A stretch of 47,553 nucleotides of DNA, from NCBI GenBank assembly GCA_016282555.1, contig JAEEKU010000101.1, positions 1 to 47,553 on the forward strand, written 5' to 3'. Under the pieces are notes generated by a model. That model did no database searches and was not told where the DNA came from. It saw only the letters and a program-made list of their open reading frames with translations. Shown in pieces: positions 10,151 to 19,000 of the stretch (the stretch's first letter is position 1; each line of letters begins with the position of its first letter). A program made the translations under genes and the position numbers. This stretch comes from Methanomassiliicoccaceae archaeon (lineage in GTDB: Archaea; Thermoplasmatota; Thermoplasmata; Methanomassiliicoccales; Methanomethylophilaceae).

Positions 10151-10666
10151 TCACCTGGATGTAGCTATGCCTATAATCCCGAGAAGCCCGGAAACCGCGA
10201 TGAAGGCGCCCACGATGATCATCAGAATATCCGCGGTCCCTTCGGGGTTGAACAGCGCGATGATTCCCGCTACGACCATAATCCCGGCGGAAATAAGGCC
10301 TATGGCTCTGGAAGCCGCTGAGACATCGGCGCGCACGCCCCCGATCAGCAGGATTATTCCGAATAAAATGACCGAAATCGAGAAAATCACCATAAGGAGA
10401 TCGCTGAAAAAGTTCGGCACGGCGATCAGCGCGACGCCTATAACCAGCGTTATAATTGCCGGAAGCAGGACGAATCCGTTCATATCCCTGCTTGAAATCA
10501 AGTAAATAATCGCGTAAATCACCGCGAGAATACCGAAGATCGTAAGAATGATCTTCAGAGAATCCTGGCCTCCGGCCGCTATAGCTATTCCCAGCAGAAG
10601 AAGGATCACCGGGAAGATGAGCGCTATATACCACGGCCTGTCGTCGGCAGCAGCAGTTCCATTCAT
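10151..10666 (-). CDS. DUF308 (HdeD-like) membrane protein
   Basis: 171 residues, with six hydrophobic segments filling nearly the whole chain (for example WYIALIFPVILLLLGIAIA, LIGGVRADVSAASRAIGLIS between helices, and a final ILMIIVGAFIAVSGLLGIIG). The pattern of short helices in pairs is that of DUF308/HdeD proteins, integral membrane proteins of unclear function linked to acid stress in enterobacteria. It is the first gene of a two-gene unit with the HAD protein downstream, 4 bases apart. The function here is unknown. Confidence 0.75.
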   Translation of the reverse strand: MNGTAAADDRPWYIALIFPVILLLLGIAIAAGGQDSLKIILTIFGILAVIYAIIYLISSRDMNGFVLLPAIITLVIGVALIAVPNFFSDLLMVIFSISVILFGIILLIGGVRADVSAASRAIGLISAGIMVVAGIIALFNPEGTADILMIIVGAFIAVSGLLGIIGIATSR

Positions 10667-10741
10667 GCTTGCATCCTTATACTGACGAAATAAAAATCTT
10701 TACCCCAAAATATTATATCGGCATGCCCGGTTAGCGGGGGT

Positions 10742-11026
10742 ATGGCTGTAAAGAGCGTAACCGCATCCCATATTCTGGTAGGCAGCATGAAGGACGCCGA
10801 AAGCATTATGTCGCGCATTTCGAAAGGAGAGAATTTCGAAGATCTCGCGAAAAGATTCTCCAAATGCCCCTCCAAATCCAAGGGCGGAAACCTTGGCTGG
10901 TTCAAGAAGGGAGATATGGTTCCGGAATTCGAAAAAGCATGTTTCGAGGGCAAAACCGGAGATATCGTAGGGCCGGTCAAAACTGAATTCGGATATCATA
11001 TCATCAAAATCAACGGCCAGAAGTGA
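10742..11026 (+). CDS. Parvulin-type peptidyl-prolyl cis-trans isomerase
   Basis: 94 residues, a stand-alone rotamase domain with no signal peptide, so cytosolic. Family hallmarks are ASHILV (residues 8-13), a GENFEDLAKRFSKCPSK segment, GGNLGWFKKGDMVPEFEKA and the final FGYHIIKI. It catalyses cis-trans isomerisation of peptidyl-prolyl bonds. Size and motifs match the small single-domain archaeal parvulins. AT-rich sequence (TATTATATC at 10711-10719) lies upstream. Its 3' end overlaps the opposite-strand DUF3795 gene by 17 bases. Confidence 0.92.
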   Translation: MAVKSVTASHILVGSMKDAESIMSRISKGENFEDLAKRFSKCPSKSKGGNLGWFKKGDMVPEFEKACFEGKTGDIVGPVKTEFGYHIIKINGQK

Positions 11027-11393
11027 TCCTGTATGCCGGAGCTGCCGTTCTCCGGCCTTCTCGCCCTTTAAGATTTTCCAGAGCTTCCGGATTGTTTCCG
11101 GTTATCATTGAGATTATGTCACAGGCATCCAGATCGCCGCATTCGCCGCATGTCCCATAACCTCTGGATAATGCGCAACGGCGTATCTGGCACATGCTGC
11201 CGCAAAACGGGGTTTTTGCTCCCTCCGCGCGGCATCCCGTACAATTGATCATGTCCGGAGTTATAGGAACGCCGTTGAGCTCCGACCATTGCTCCGCGAC
11301 TTTCCTGCGCAGCGAATCGTCGTTATTCACGGTCGCGGCGCGCGCTTCGCATTTCCCGCAATCCAGCCCGCAGCATCCGATAAGAATGTTCAT
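11010..11393 (-). CDS. DUF3795 Cys-rich protein
   Basis: 127 residues. The N-terminus has GCCGLDCGKCEA, followed by CTGCRAEGAKTPFCGSMCQIRRCA and GYGTCGECGDLDAC. This arrangement of Cys groups is diagnostic of DUF3795, probably a metal-binding (zinc or Fe-S) domain of unknown role common in methanogens. The tail after ENLKG is not conserved-looking and runs over the parvulin 3' end. The start is an ATG at 11391-11393. Confidence 0.85.
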   Translation of the reverse strand: MNILIGCCGLDCGKCEARAATVNNDDSLRRKVAEQWSELNGVPITPDMINCTGCRAEGAKTPFCGSMCQIRRCALSRGYGTCGECGDLDACDIISMITGNNPEALENLKGREGRRTAAPAYRITSGR

Positions 11394-11489
11394 GCGCGGA
11401 GACAGACGTTTCTGCTATGTAATCTCCCCGTCCCGGAAAAAAGGCGGATCGTACGGCAGATTCATTATTCCGGAACAGTTCCCGGGAAT

Positions 11490-12020
11490 ATGCACTCCAG
11501 GGTTCTGATCGTTGTCGACATGCAGAACGATTTCATCAAGGGTCCGCTGGGTAATCCGGAATGCCTCTCGGCGGTGCCGGCGGCGGCTGAAATCATCAGA
11601 AACGGCGGATACGACTTCATATACGTCACGGCGGACACCCATTACGAGGATTATCTCTCTACTCAGGAAGGGAAGAATCTGCCGGTGAAACACTGCATCT
11701 CGGGCACGGAAGGCTGGGAAATCGTTCCCGAAATCCGGAATGCGCTGGATTCCGCCGGCAATTACAGAATTATCATGAAAAACACCTTCGGCAGCGCGGA
11801 ACTCGGGAAAATACTGTCGCGGGAATGCCTCGCGGACTCCGAAGCGGATATTATCGGCGTGTGCACCGATATCTGCGTCGTAAGCAACGCTCTTATCGCC
11901 AAGAGCATGAATCCGGAGATGAGAATAACCGTTATATCCGGAGCCTGCGCCGGATCTTCCCCGGAAAAACACTACGCCGCATTGGAAACCATGAGATCGT
12001 GCCAGATCAGAACGGCGTAA
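11490..12020 (+). CDS. Isochorismatase/nicotinamidase-fold cysteine hydrolase
   Basis: 176 residues from the ATG at 11490; the frame is open further upstream, but homology begins here. The Asp-Lys-Cys triad is visible: Asp10 in VVDMQNDF, Lys97 in IMKNTFG and Cys129 in GVCTDICV. TADTHYEDYLSTQEGKNLPV-x-HC resembles the metal-binding segment of nicotinamidases, so deamidation of nicotinamide or a similar small amide is most likely, though not proven. It is followed at 12036-12064 by a hairpin facing the opposite gene. Confidence 0.85.
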   Translation: MHSRVLIVVDMQNDFIKGPLGNPECLSAVPAAAEIIRNGGYDFIYVTADTHYEDYLSTQEGKNLPVKHCISGTEGWEIVPEIRNALDSAGNYRIIMKNTFGSAELGKILSRECLADSEADIIGVCTDICVVSNALIAKSMNPEMRITVISGACAGSSPEKHYAALETMRSCQIRTA

Positions 12021-12035
12021 CGGCGGATCCGGAAT

Positions 12036-12064
12036 AATAAAAAAAATCCCCGGGAATCCCGGGG
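12036..12064 (-). terminator. Hairpin plus U-run terminator after the Sel1 gene
   Basis: Perfect inverted repeat CCCCGGGA/TCCCGGGG (12048-12064). On the minus strand it is followed by TTTTTTTTATTATT, just after the stop at 12071. Confidence 0.6.
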
Positions 12065-12070
12065 TTCGCT

Positions 12071-13336
12071 TCAAAGAAGCTTTTTCACTTCGTCGAGTTC
12101 TTTCTGATAGACGGGTTTCTCCGCGGCGGCTTTCTTGAACAGTTCGGCTGATTTCTTGAGATCTTTACGGACTCCTTTTCCGTCGCGGTAGACGCGGGCC
12201 ATTCTGACTACGGCGGCGAGCTCGTTCTTTTTGAAGGCGGGCTCGATCACTTTAATCATTTCCTTATAAGCGTCCGGAGTTCCGACTTTCAGAAGAGTGT
12301 CGTAGAGATCCATGTCTGCGGCAGGAGTTTTCGCCTCGTACGCTTTTCTTCCCCACATCAGAGCGGTTTCGAGATCTTTGGGAACTCCTCTGCCCTCGCG
12401 GTAAGCGCGGCCGATACGCCTCATAGCCGCCCCGACGCCCTGTTCGGCGGGACCGCTCTCGACGGCGATCATCTCTTCGTACGCTTCAGGTGTTTTAAGG
12501 CTCCAGAGGACATCGAAAAGATGGTGCTTAGGCCAGATGAGCCCCGCATCGGAAAGGGTCCTCAGCCATTTCAGTCTGATCTGAACGTTGTCCGCGGCCT
12601 TGGCGGCGGGACGGTAATCGCGCTCCGAGATCAAAATAGCGTTGGGATCTCCTCTCGCCGCGAGCTCCGCGGTCGCGGAATAGGCATCGACCAGATTTCC
12701 TTCGGCGAGAGCCTCCTCGTACGCTTTCCTCAGCGCGGCGGTTCCGGCGAACGTGTCGGCCTGTATCGCGCTGATTTCGGAGACTGTCTCGGCAGTGATG
12801 CGGTCGATGGCGTTGCGGTCGCATTTGACCGTTATAACGTCGATCACCGATTTTATGTACTTTTTGATAACGGGAATGTAATGGAACGGCCTGCCGTCAG
12901 AGGAAATACAATCGAAGGGCATCGTGACGACATAGCAGTTGAGAGCGGACAGGAGCCTGAAGCAGAGCTCGTCGGAGAGCGGGCACGGAGCGGCGTCCCG
13001 GATCGCGTAGACCGCGGAATCCCCCATGCGGTAGGAACAGGGCTTCGCGGCGATAAGCACGATTTTTCTGTGCCAGTTCTTCTTAAGGAATTTGATGAAA
13101 TTTTCGATCTCGACGGAGATGTTCCCGGCGGATTCCACTCCGCAGAAGAAATAAGCGGTATCAATAACAATCCATTCCGCCTTGTCGGCCGCAATTGTTT
13201 CCATTTCCCCTTCGGAAATGTAGAAAGGATTGATTTTCAGCACCGAAGCTTTGATGTCGTAGCGGGCGCCGTGCCTGCATTTCAGAACCTCTTCCGTCAC
13301 CGGACTTCCGATAATGTTGAAACTCGTGTCTGCCAT
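12071..13336 (-). CDS. Sel1-repeat protein with a DUF6270-like N-terminus
   Basis: 421 residues, soluble. The C-terminal part carries Sel1-type TPR repeats: AMRRIGRAYREGRGVPKDLE-x-ALMWGRKAYE and VVRMARVYRDGKGVRKDLK-x-SAELFKKAA, with degenerate units before them. Such repeats form an alpha-solenoid that binds proteins. The N-terminal 200 residues (NIIGSPVTEEVLK, INPFYISEGE, EWIVIDTAYFF) look like the SGNH-like DUF6270 domain found with polysaccharide genes; that comparison is from memory and tentative. The gene is divergent from the ATP-binding regulator at 13508. Confidence 0.7.
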   Translation of the reverse strand: MADTSFNIIGSPVTEEVLKCRHGARYDIKASVLKINPFYISEGEMETIAADKAEWIVIDTAYFFCGVESAGNISVEIENFIKFLKKNWHRKIVLIAAKPCSYRMGDSAVYAIRDAAPCPLSDELCFRLLSALNCYVVTMPFDCISSDGRPFHYIPVIKKYIKSVIDVITVKCDRNAIDRITAETVSEISAIQADTFAGTAALRKAYEEALAEGNLVDAYSATAELAARGDPNAILISERDYRPAAKAADNVQIRLKWLRTLSDAGLIWPKHHLFDVLWSLKTPEAYEEMIAVESGPAEQGVGAAMRRIGRAYREGRGVPKDLETALMWGRKAYEAKTPAADMDLYDTLLKVGTPDAYKEMIKVIEPAFKKNELAAVVRMARVYRDGKGVRKDLKKSAELFKKAAAEKPVYQKELDEVKKLL

Positions 13337-13470
13337 CAGAATTCCTCGGCTGTGAATAGATAAGATATTATTTTACAGTTGGCGTCCGTCTTCCGGACCG
13401 GCCTGAACACGCGGTTATCCCGCTGCAAAAAATACGGAACGGAATACTTCCTCGCCGGAACCGTACGACA

Positions 13471-13486
13471 TTTTTTTATAATTGTA
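13471..13486 (+). promoter_or_regulatory. TATA box of the RecG-like regulator
   Basis: TTTTTTATAATTGTAT lies about 25-35 bases before the ATG codons at 13508 and 13514, implying a leaderless or near-leaderless mRNA. Confidence 0.5.
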
Positions 13487-13507
13487 TATGGAAACGCATC
13501 CGGATGG

Positions 13508-14525
13508 ATGCATATGAACGACCTTAATCAGGAGACTGACGCCTCGGCGTGGGCCGATATTTCGCCGGAAGCCGTCCGCTGTTTCTCGGCGGCGAAGATC
13601 GATTATTCCGGAGAACCCGATCCGGAACTGCTTTCGCTGACCGACGGACTGTGCCTTTCGAAAAACGGGATCCTCACATACGCCGGAGCGCTGCTTCTGT
13701 GCCGCAGGCCTGAGCGTTATCTGGAGGGAGCATACGTGAAAATAGGTCTTTTCGACGGCGCCGGCTCGCTGGTGAAAGAGGATATCGTCAGAGGCCCGCT
13801 CATACTGCAGCCGAAGAACGCTGTGAGAAAACTCACCGGCGGGTACATCGGCACCAGGGTCGTTTACAAAAATATGTTCCTGGACACCTCGTACGAATAC
13901 CCGGTGGAGGGAATATCGGAGGCGGTGCTGAACGCGTGCGTCCACAGAGATATGTTCTCCGGATCCCCGGTGGAAATCAGAATAAGCCCGGATAAAATCT
14001 CGGTATGCAACGACGGCGGGCTCCCGGAAGGATGGGATGCCTGTTCGCTGTATTCCGAGCACAGATCCAGACCCCGCAACCCCCGCATAGCCGAAGCTTT
14101 TCACGAAGCGGGAATGATGGCCTGCTGGGGAAAGGGAATCGGGACTATTCTGGATTCCTGCGCCGGATCGTCCGTATCGGCGGAGTTTCTCCCCTCCCGC
14201 TCGTCGATGAGAGTCGTGTTCCGTCCGGCGGTTCAGGATTCCGCACCGGAGGAGATCCAGACCGGAGAACCTGCGGCGGTTCCGGATCTGGAGGATCGCA
14301 TTATAGGAATAATCGCCGAGGGGAGCCTGAGAACCGGTCCGGAGATATCCGGGGCCCTCGGAATCAACAGGCGCCAGTTCACCCGCGTCATGTCGAAGCT
14401 GATGAGCGACGGAACGGTGATCCGCGAGGGAAACAGGCGCAAGGGAAGATGGATAGTGGCGGGCAGGGAACGATCGCCCGGCTCGCTCCGTCTCCGAAAC
14501 AGATTTCAGAAGCGAACTGAAATAA
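13508..14525 (+). CDS. RecG/Schlafen-type ATP-binding transcriptional regulator
   Basis: Residues about 25-105 match the middle region of AlbA_2/HATPase_c_4 proteins (ILTYAGALLLCRRPE, GPLILQPKNAV). Next is a GHKL-like HATPase_c_4 domain (ISEAVLNACVHRDMF with the Asn of the N-box, KISVCNDGGLPEG, and GKGIGTILDSC). It ends with a winged helix (TGPEISGALGINRRQFTRVM). The Schlafen AlbA_2 domain usual at the N-terminus is missing, so this is a short form. It probably controls transcription; the target is unknown. Starts: ATG 13508 or 13514. As printed the frame stays open to 14926 through antisense of hemD. Removing one base in 14509-14522 would stop it at TAA 14523-14525, the end listed. Confidence 0.7.
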
Positions 14526-15145
14526 GGCTCCGCCGAGACGAGATCGGGCTTGCGGCCGTACGATGCGAGCCTCTCCTCCGTCTCCCGGTTCATGACGGCG
14601 ATCTTCACATGCTCGTCCATATACAGGCGGGAGTTCTCCTTTCCGTATTTTTTCTCCAGGAATCCGTAGAGATAATCCGCGGATCCGGGAGACGTCAGCG
14701 CGATCCAGTCGATCTCCCCGCGTTTGATCGCGATCATAAGATGAAGGATCGGGCTCCCCATCCCCGCCGGGACCTCTTTGTAAACGGATGCCTCCTCCGG
14801 TTCGGCGCCGATCCCGAGTTCTCCCGCGGCCGGTTCCGGAACGGAGTCTATTCCGAATTTTGCCAGACAGAGGGATACGTTTCCCGGAGCGGAGACCCTG
14901 TGCCCCCTGAACATCGCCGGGAATGATTCCTTGAAATGATCGGAACATATCTCGACGGCCGTCGAAGTCATGAATCTGACCGGTCTGTCCGAGGCGACGG
15001 CGTCCGTTATCTTTATGAACTCCCTGTCGTCCCCTTTCAGAACGGTCACGTACGGTGCCGCCATTACTTCGAATCCCATGCCCTGGGCTTCCTTCACGGA
15101 ATCCAGAAGGCGCCTCGTGGTGCGCAAGAACCCTATTCTGATCAT
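14506..15145 (-). CDS. hemD: Uroporphyrinogen-III synthase
   Basis: The start MIRIGFLRTTRRLLDSVKEA matches the HemD N-terminus. VMAAPYVTVL, RFMTSTAVEIC, GHRVSAPGNVS, IDWIALTSPGSADYLYGFL and LVSAEPYFSSLL follow in the family order, covering both lobes. The enzyme closes hydroxymethylbilane to uroporphyrinogen III, the precursor of coenzyme F430, sirohaem and cobamides. It lies 28 bases after the hemC-like gene, in one operon. As printed no stop appears until 13415, deep inside the opposite gene. Natural length for the family (about 220-250 residues) is reached near 14480. The end listed is the TGA reached if one base in 14509-14522 is an artefact; a slightly longer C-terminus is equally possible. 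Confidence 0.78.
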
Positions 15146-15173
15146 TCTATCGGGTGGTGAATTTCCGCAAGGT

Positions 15174-15920
15174 TTATAGTACTGCCCCTCGCACGATGTA
15201 ATCCCTTTTCCATGACAGATACTCCGCGATTCCCAGAAGATCGTCCATCACGTAGTCCAGAGGAATGTATTCGTCCGCTTCTCTGATCTCTGATCCGGAT
15301 ACCGATATTGCGCGGACGCGAAGAAACATATCCTCCGTTTCCGCTCTGATCCCGAGATTCTCATGCAGTCCAGAGAGCCTCGCTATGCCCCTCTCCGCGC
15401 CGGTCTCTATGCGGGAGGGGTTGTGGTTGATCTTTCTGCACAGTTCCGCGGTCTCGCGGTCGTCTTTTCTGCAGATTACGGAAACGGACCCCTGTCCGGG
15501 AGCCGGAAGGATGAGATCCGGATCGAGGATCTTTCCCCTGAAACCGGAAACTTCCGATTCCGGCACTATTACCGTCCCCTCGTCCGTCATGCCGGCGCAT
15601 TCGTCCGTAGTCAGAACGCTTATCTCCGACTCCGGAAACCTGATTTTGAGATATTCCGCGGCGAAAGGGACCGAAGTGAATATTCTGTCCTGAAAAACCT
15701 CGCCGGAAGAGACGTATCCGGAGGATTCCCTTCTGAGAACGGCCGCCACGGAGAGGTCCGGGCCGGTTACCGGGGGCACGCTGCGCAGAAACGATACGAA
15801 GACGTCCCCCTTCTCCAGAGCTCCCGGGAAAATCCCCGCGGGAACAGGATCCGCTTCGCGCATCGCGGAGAGAAACTTCTTCTCAGCCGCGCTCTCCCCG
15901 TAAGCCAGGAAATACCTCAT
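15174..15920 (-). CDS. Degenerate hydroxymethylbilane synthase (HemC) homologue
   Basis: 248 residues against about 300 for HemC. The match is clearest in ILPAPGQGSVSVICRKDDRE (HemC: LPAVGQGA-x-IECR), then NHNPSRIETGAERGIARL and a C-terminal domain like HemC domain 3. Key catalytic features are absent. The HSxKDVP loop reads VSFLRSVPP, so the catalytic Asp is lost. The SSLRR arginines are replaced by TSVPFA. The LRGNVxTR segment is gone. The GGC that binds the dipyrromethane cofactor reads SGLHEN without Cys. It sits directly upstream of hemD, so it is tied to tetrapyrrole synthesis. It is unlikely to be a normal deaminase; it could be a partner of HemD or a decaying paralogue. Confidence 0.65.
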   Translation of the reverse strand: MRYFLAYGESAAEKKFLSAMREADPVPAGIFPGALEKGDVFVSFLRSVPPVTGPDLSVAAVLRRESSGYVSSGEVFQDRIFTSVPFAAEYLKIRFPESEISVLTTDECAGMTDEGTVIVPESEVSGFRGKILDPDLILPAPGQGSVSVICRKDDRETAELCRKINHNPSRIETGAERGIARLSGLHENLGIRAETEDMFLRVRAISVSGSEIREADEYIPLDYVMDDLLGIAEYLSWKRDYIVRGAVL

Positions 15921-15952
15921 GCCTCCGGATCGCGACGCAGTATCTAAAACAA

Positions 15953-15989
15953 TGGTAAAGGGGGGTCCGGGCCCTTTATCACCGGACCC
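15953..15989 (-). terminator. Hairpin between the adhesin-like gene and the hemC-like gene
   Basis: Perfect 9-bp stem GGGGTCCGG/CCGGACCCC (15961-15989) with an 11-base loop. On the minus strand it is followed by CTTTACCATTGTTTT. It lies downstream of the stop at 16089. The rest of 15921-16088 shows nothing else. Confidence 0.5.
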
Positions 15990-16088
15990 CGTTTGTTAAG
16001 GTATGGTTTGACGGCCCGGAGGCCGCCGGCGCAGATGTTCAGATGTTCGTTCCCATACTGTTTTCGGATACGGTATTTGCACTCGTTG

Positions 16089-19000
16089 TCATGAGCGCCT
16101 GGACCTCAGGATCAGCACGATCGCGATTATGATGATCACAATCACGAGTATGATCAGGAGGATGTCTGTAATGGTGAGAGACTGGTCGGGCTCGACTATG
16201 GGCGCGGGCTCTTCCTCGAAGCTGAACTGAATCAGATAGGTTACAGTCTCTTTGTTGTCGGGGTTTCCGTCGAAGGTGAAGTCGTACGAGGACTGGCGGA
16301 CTCCGTTGACGATCATCGGGTTGTCGATGTATTCCTCGCTGTGTCCGTCAGCGTAAGTCATCTTCACTCTGTAGGTTCCGGCAGGCAGGTTGACAGGGGA
16401 CTCGTAGAGGTTGAGTCCGGACTTGTACAGCGTAAGGGGAACGACGGATCCGTCCGCGTTGACCTTACCGACCATGGGCGTGGCGGTCTCGTCGGCTGCG
16501 TACATCTTGAAGTTGAAGATATCGTAGACTGCGTTGAGCCAGACGGTATCGTAGGTTCCGTAGGGGCTGTACACTCTCGCGGCTGCGGCTTCGGCAGAAC
16601 TCGAAACTTCTTTGGTAGCTCTCCATCCGTTAACGTATGCGTTGTCCGCGGACGCGTAGATGCTGTCGATGTTGCGGTTCTTTCCGTCGACCTTGTCGGA
16701 GTATTTGCCGGGGTTGGCGTAAACGCTGAGGTAGTGGGTGTCGCCCTTGTAGTAATAGGTGTGGGCGAAGTCGCTGAAGGCTCCGTTGACCCTTACCGCG
16801 GGAGACACGTACGCGACTCCGCTGGAGGTAAGGCTGACTCCGGATCCGATGACGGGGACCTTGGACGCGGGCTCGATCGGGAGACCGAATATGCTCTCGT
16901 TGACTCCGGCGTAGATCTTGCTGGCGTAGAATTTGCCGTTCTCGGTCAGGACGCTTCCGTTGATGTAAACGGTACGGTACATGGTGAAAGTTCCGGCTCT
17001 GACGTCGACGGTTCCGTCGATGGTGGAGATTCCGTTGGAATCCAGAAGCCCGATGACGACGGTACCCTCGCTGGTGAAGGTTCCGGGAACGATAAGGTTG
17101 GATGCGGTGAAGTTGGATCCGGCTGCGGTGTAGATGTTACCGGATACAGCGACGGTTCCGTTCTCCTTGACGAATTCGGAACCTACTGCGACGAGAGATC
17201 CCTTGTTGGCGTTGAAGGTACCGTCCACGTTGAGATCCTTGAGGCATGCCCAGATGGAGTTCTCGGAAATGGTGAGGACTCCTCCGGAAGCGACGCTGGT
17301 GTTTCCGCTGACGATGCTTCCGCTGATCTTGTCGGTGGTTCCCATGACTGCGGTTCCGGAGACGTTGAGGTCGCCGGAGATCTGCACGTAGTTGATGATG
17401 CCGAGATCCAGTTTTCCGGAGACGTTGACGTCTTTCTTCACGATGAAGGACTCGGTCTTGCTGGAGTCGTCGGCTTCGACGGTGACGAGCTCTCCGGGAA
17501 CGTTAAGGATTCCGTTGACGGTAACCTTGACGCCGGTGTAGAGGACGAGCTTTCCGTTGATGGTGACGTTGTCTGCGGAGAGTTTGCATCCGGTTCCGAA
17601 CTCGGAGTTGCCGTTGACGGTGAAATCGCCGGCGAGGATGTCGGACGATCCGCTTCCGAGGTTGAGGTCTCCGACGACGGCGCTGGCCGCGGTTATGGAG
17701 GTCTTCTCTCCGGCGGAGAGGGAATCGGTGGCGAAATCGCTGCCCGCGCTGACGATCAGACTGTCGCCTGCGGTTCCGGACCTGATTACTATGCTGTTAT
17801 CCGCGATAAACGAGACTTCGTTTCCGGCTTCGAGCTCCGAGACGGCTATTCCGGTCGCCTGGACGGAGGCCCTGTCTCCGAGAACGAGTTTTCCGCTGGA
17901 GGAGAAAGCGCCCTCGCATATGATGGATGCGCCTTCGCCGGCGGAAGCGTTTCCGACGGTGATGTTCACGGCCTTGAGGGTCAGATCCTTTCCTGCATCG
18001 ATAAAGGAAAGCGAGGAAAGATCGGAAGTGAACGAGATGGAGGAAGAGTCCCCGACGACGATGTTTCCGCCGTTCATGGTTCCGATCACGATGATCGAGT
18101 TGTCTCCGCCGGTGATGGTTCCGTTTCCGGAAACGTTCTCGGCGGCGAGGGTCAGGACGGACGCGGCGGATATGGAGCCGTCTACGACGATCTCGGAGGC
18201 GAGGATCGAAAGATCGCCTTCGGATTCGACGGAACCGCCGGAAAGGACGGTGAGGTCTCCCATGTGTCCCGTCGCGACGTAGGTACCGCCGATGGTGAGA
18301 TCTCCGGTCACGACGTTGGGTGCGGTGACTCTGGCGCCTGCGGGTATGGTCGCGGGCTCGTAGAAAGTGAAAGCGTTGGCGAGAAGAACGTCCGCGTCTT
18401 CGGTGAACTTGACGGTGACTCCCTCGAGAACGGCGGAGTATACGGTCAGTTTTCCGGAGAATGTGACGGATGCACCGGGTTCGGCGGCGGAGATGTTGCC
18501 GCTGACTTCCGTGACTCCGTTCTCGGTGACGCAGGATCCTTTGGTGCCGTCGTAGGTGACGGCTCCCTCTCCCATCGCGATCTTGGCTTTCACGCAGGAT
18601 GCGTTTCCGGTGTCGAAAGTGAATCCGTCGAGGGTTATGGTTCCCGCTTTGAAGACGCTCTCGGACTGGATCACGATAGGCTTCACTGCGGACGAAACGA
18701 GGCTTACGTCTCCCTCTTCGATATCTCCGAAGATGTCGATGTTGTCGCCGATCCTCGGCTCTTTTCCCTGAATGAAGGAAAGGGGAGCGATGGTGTTGAC
18801 GTCGTCGAGAGTGAAGTACGCGCCCGCGATATCATCGGTGTAGGTGTTGAAAGGCGCGTCGAAGATGAACGATCCGTTGACGATGGTGGAACCGTTGGAG
18901 ATCAGGAAGTAACCGGGGTGGGCGTCGAGCAGTCCGTTGACGGTGAGCTTGGCTCCGTCGACAACTTCGACAGTGTTTCCGGAACCGATCCTGAGAGTGA

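Noticed and set aside
13415..14505. C-terminal extension of hemD to 576 residues
   Set aside because: HemD is about 220-250 residues and the extra part is antisense to the ATP-binding domain of the regulator.
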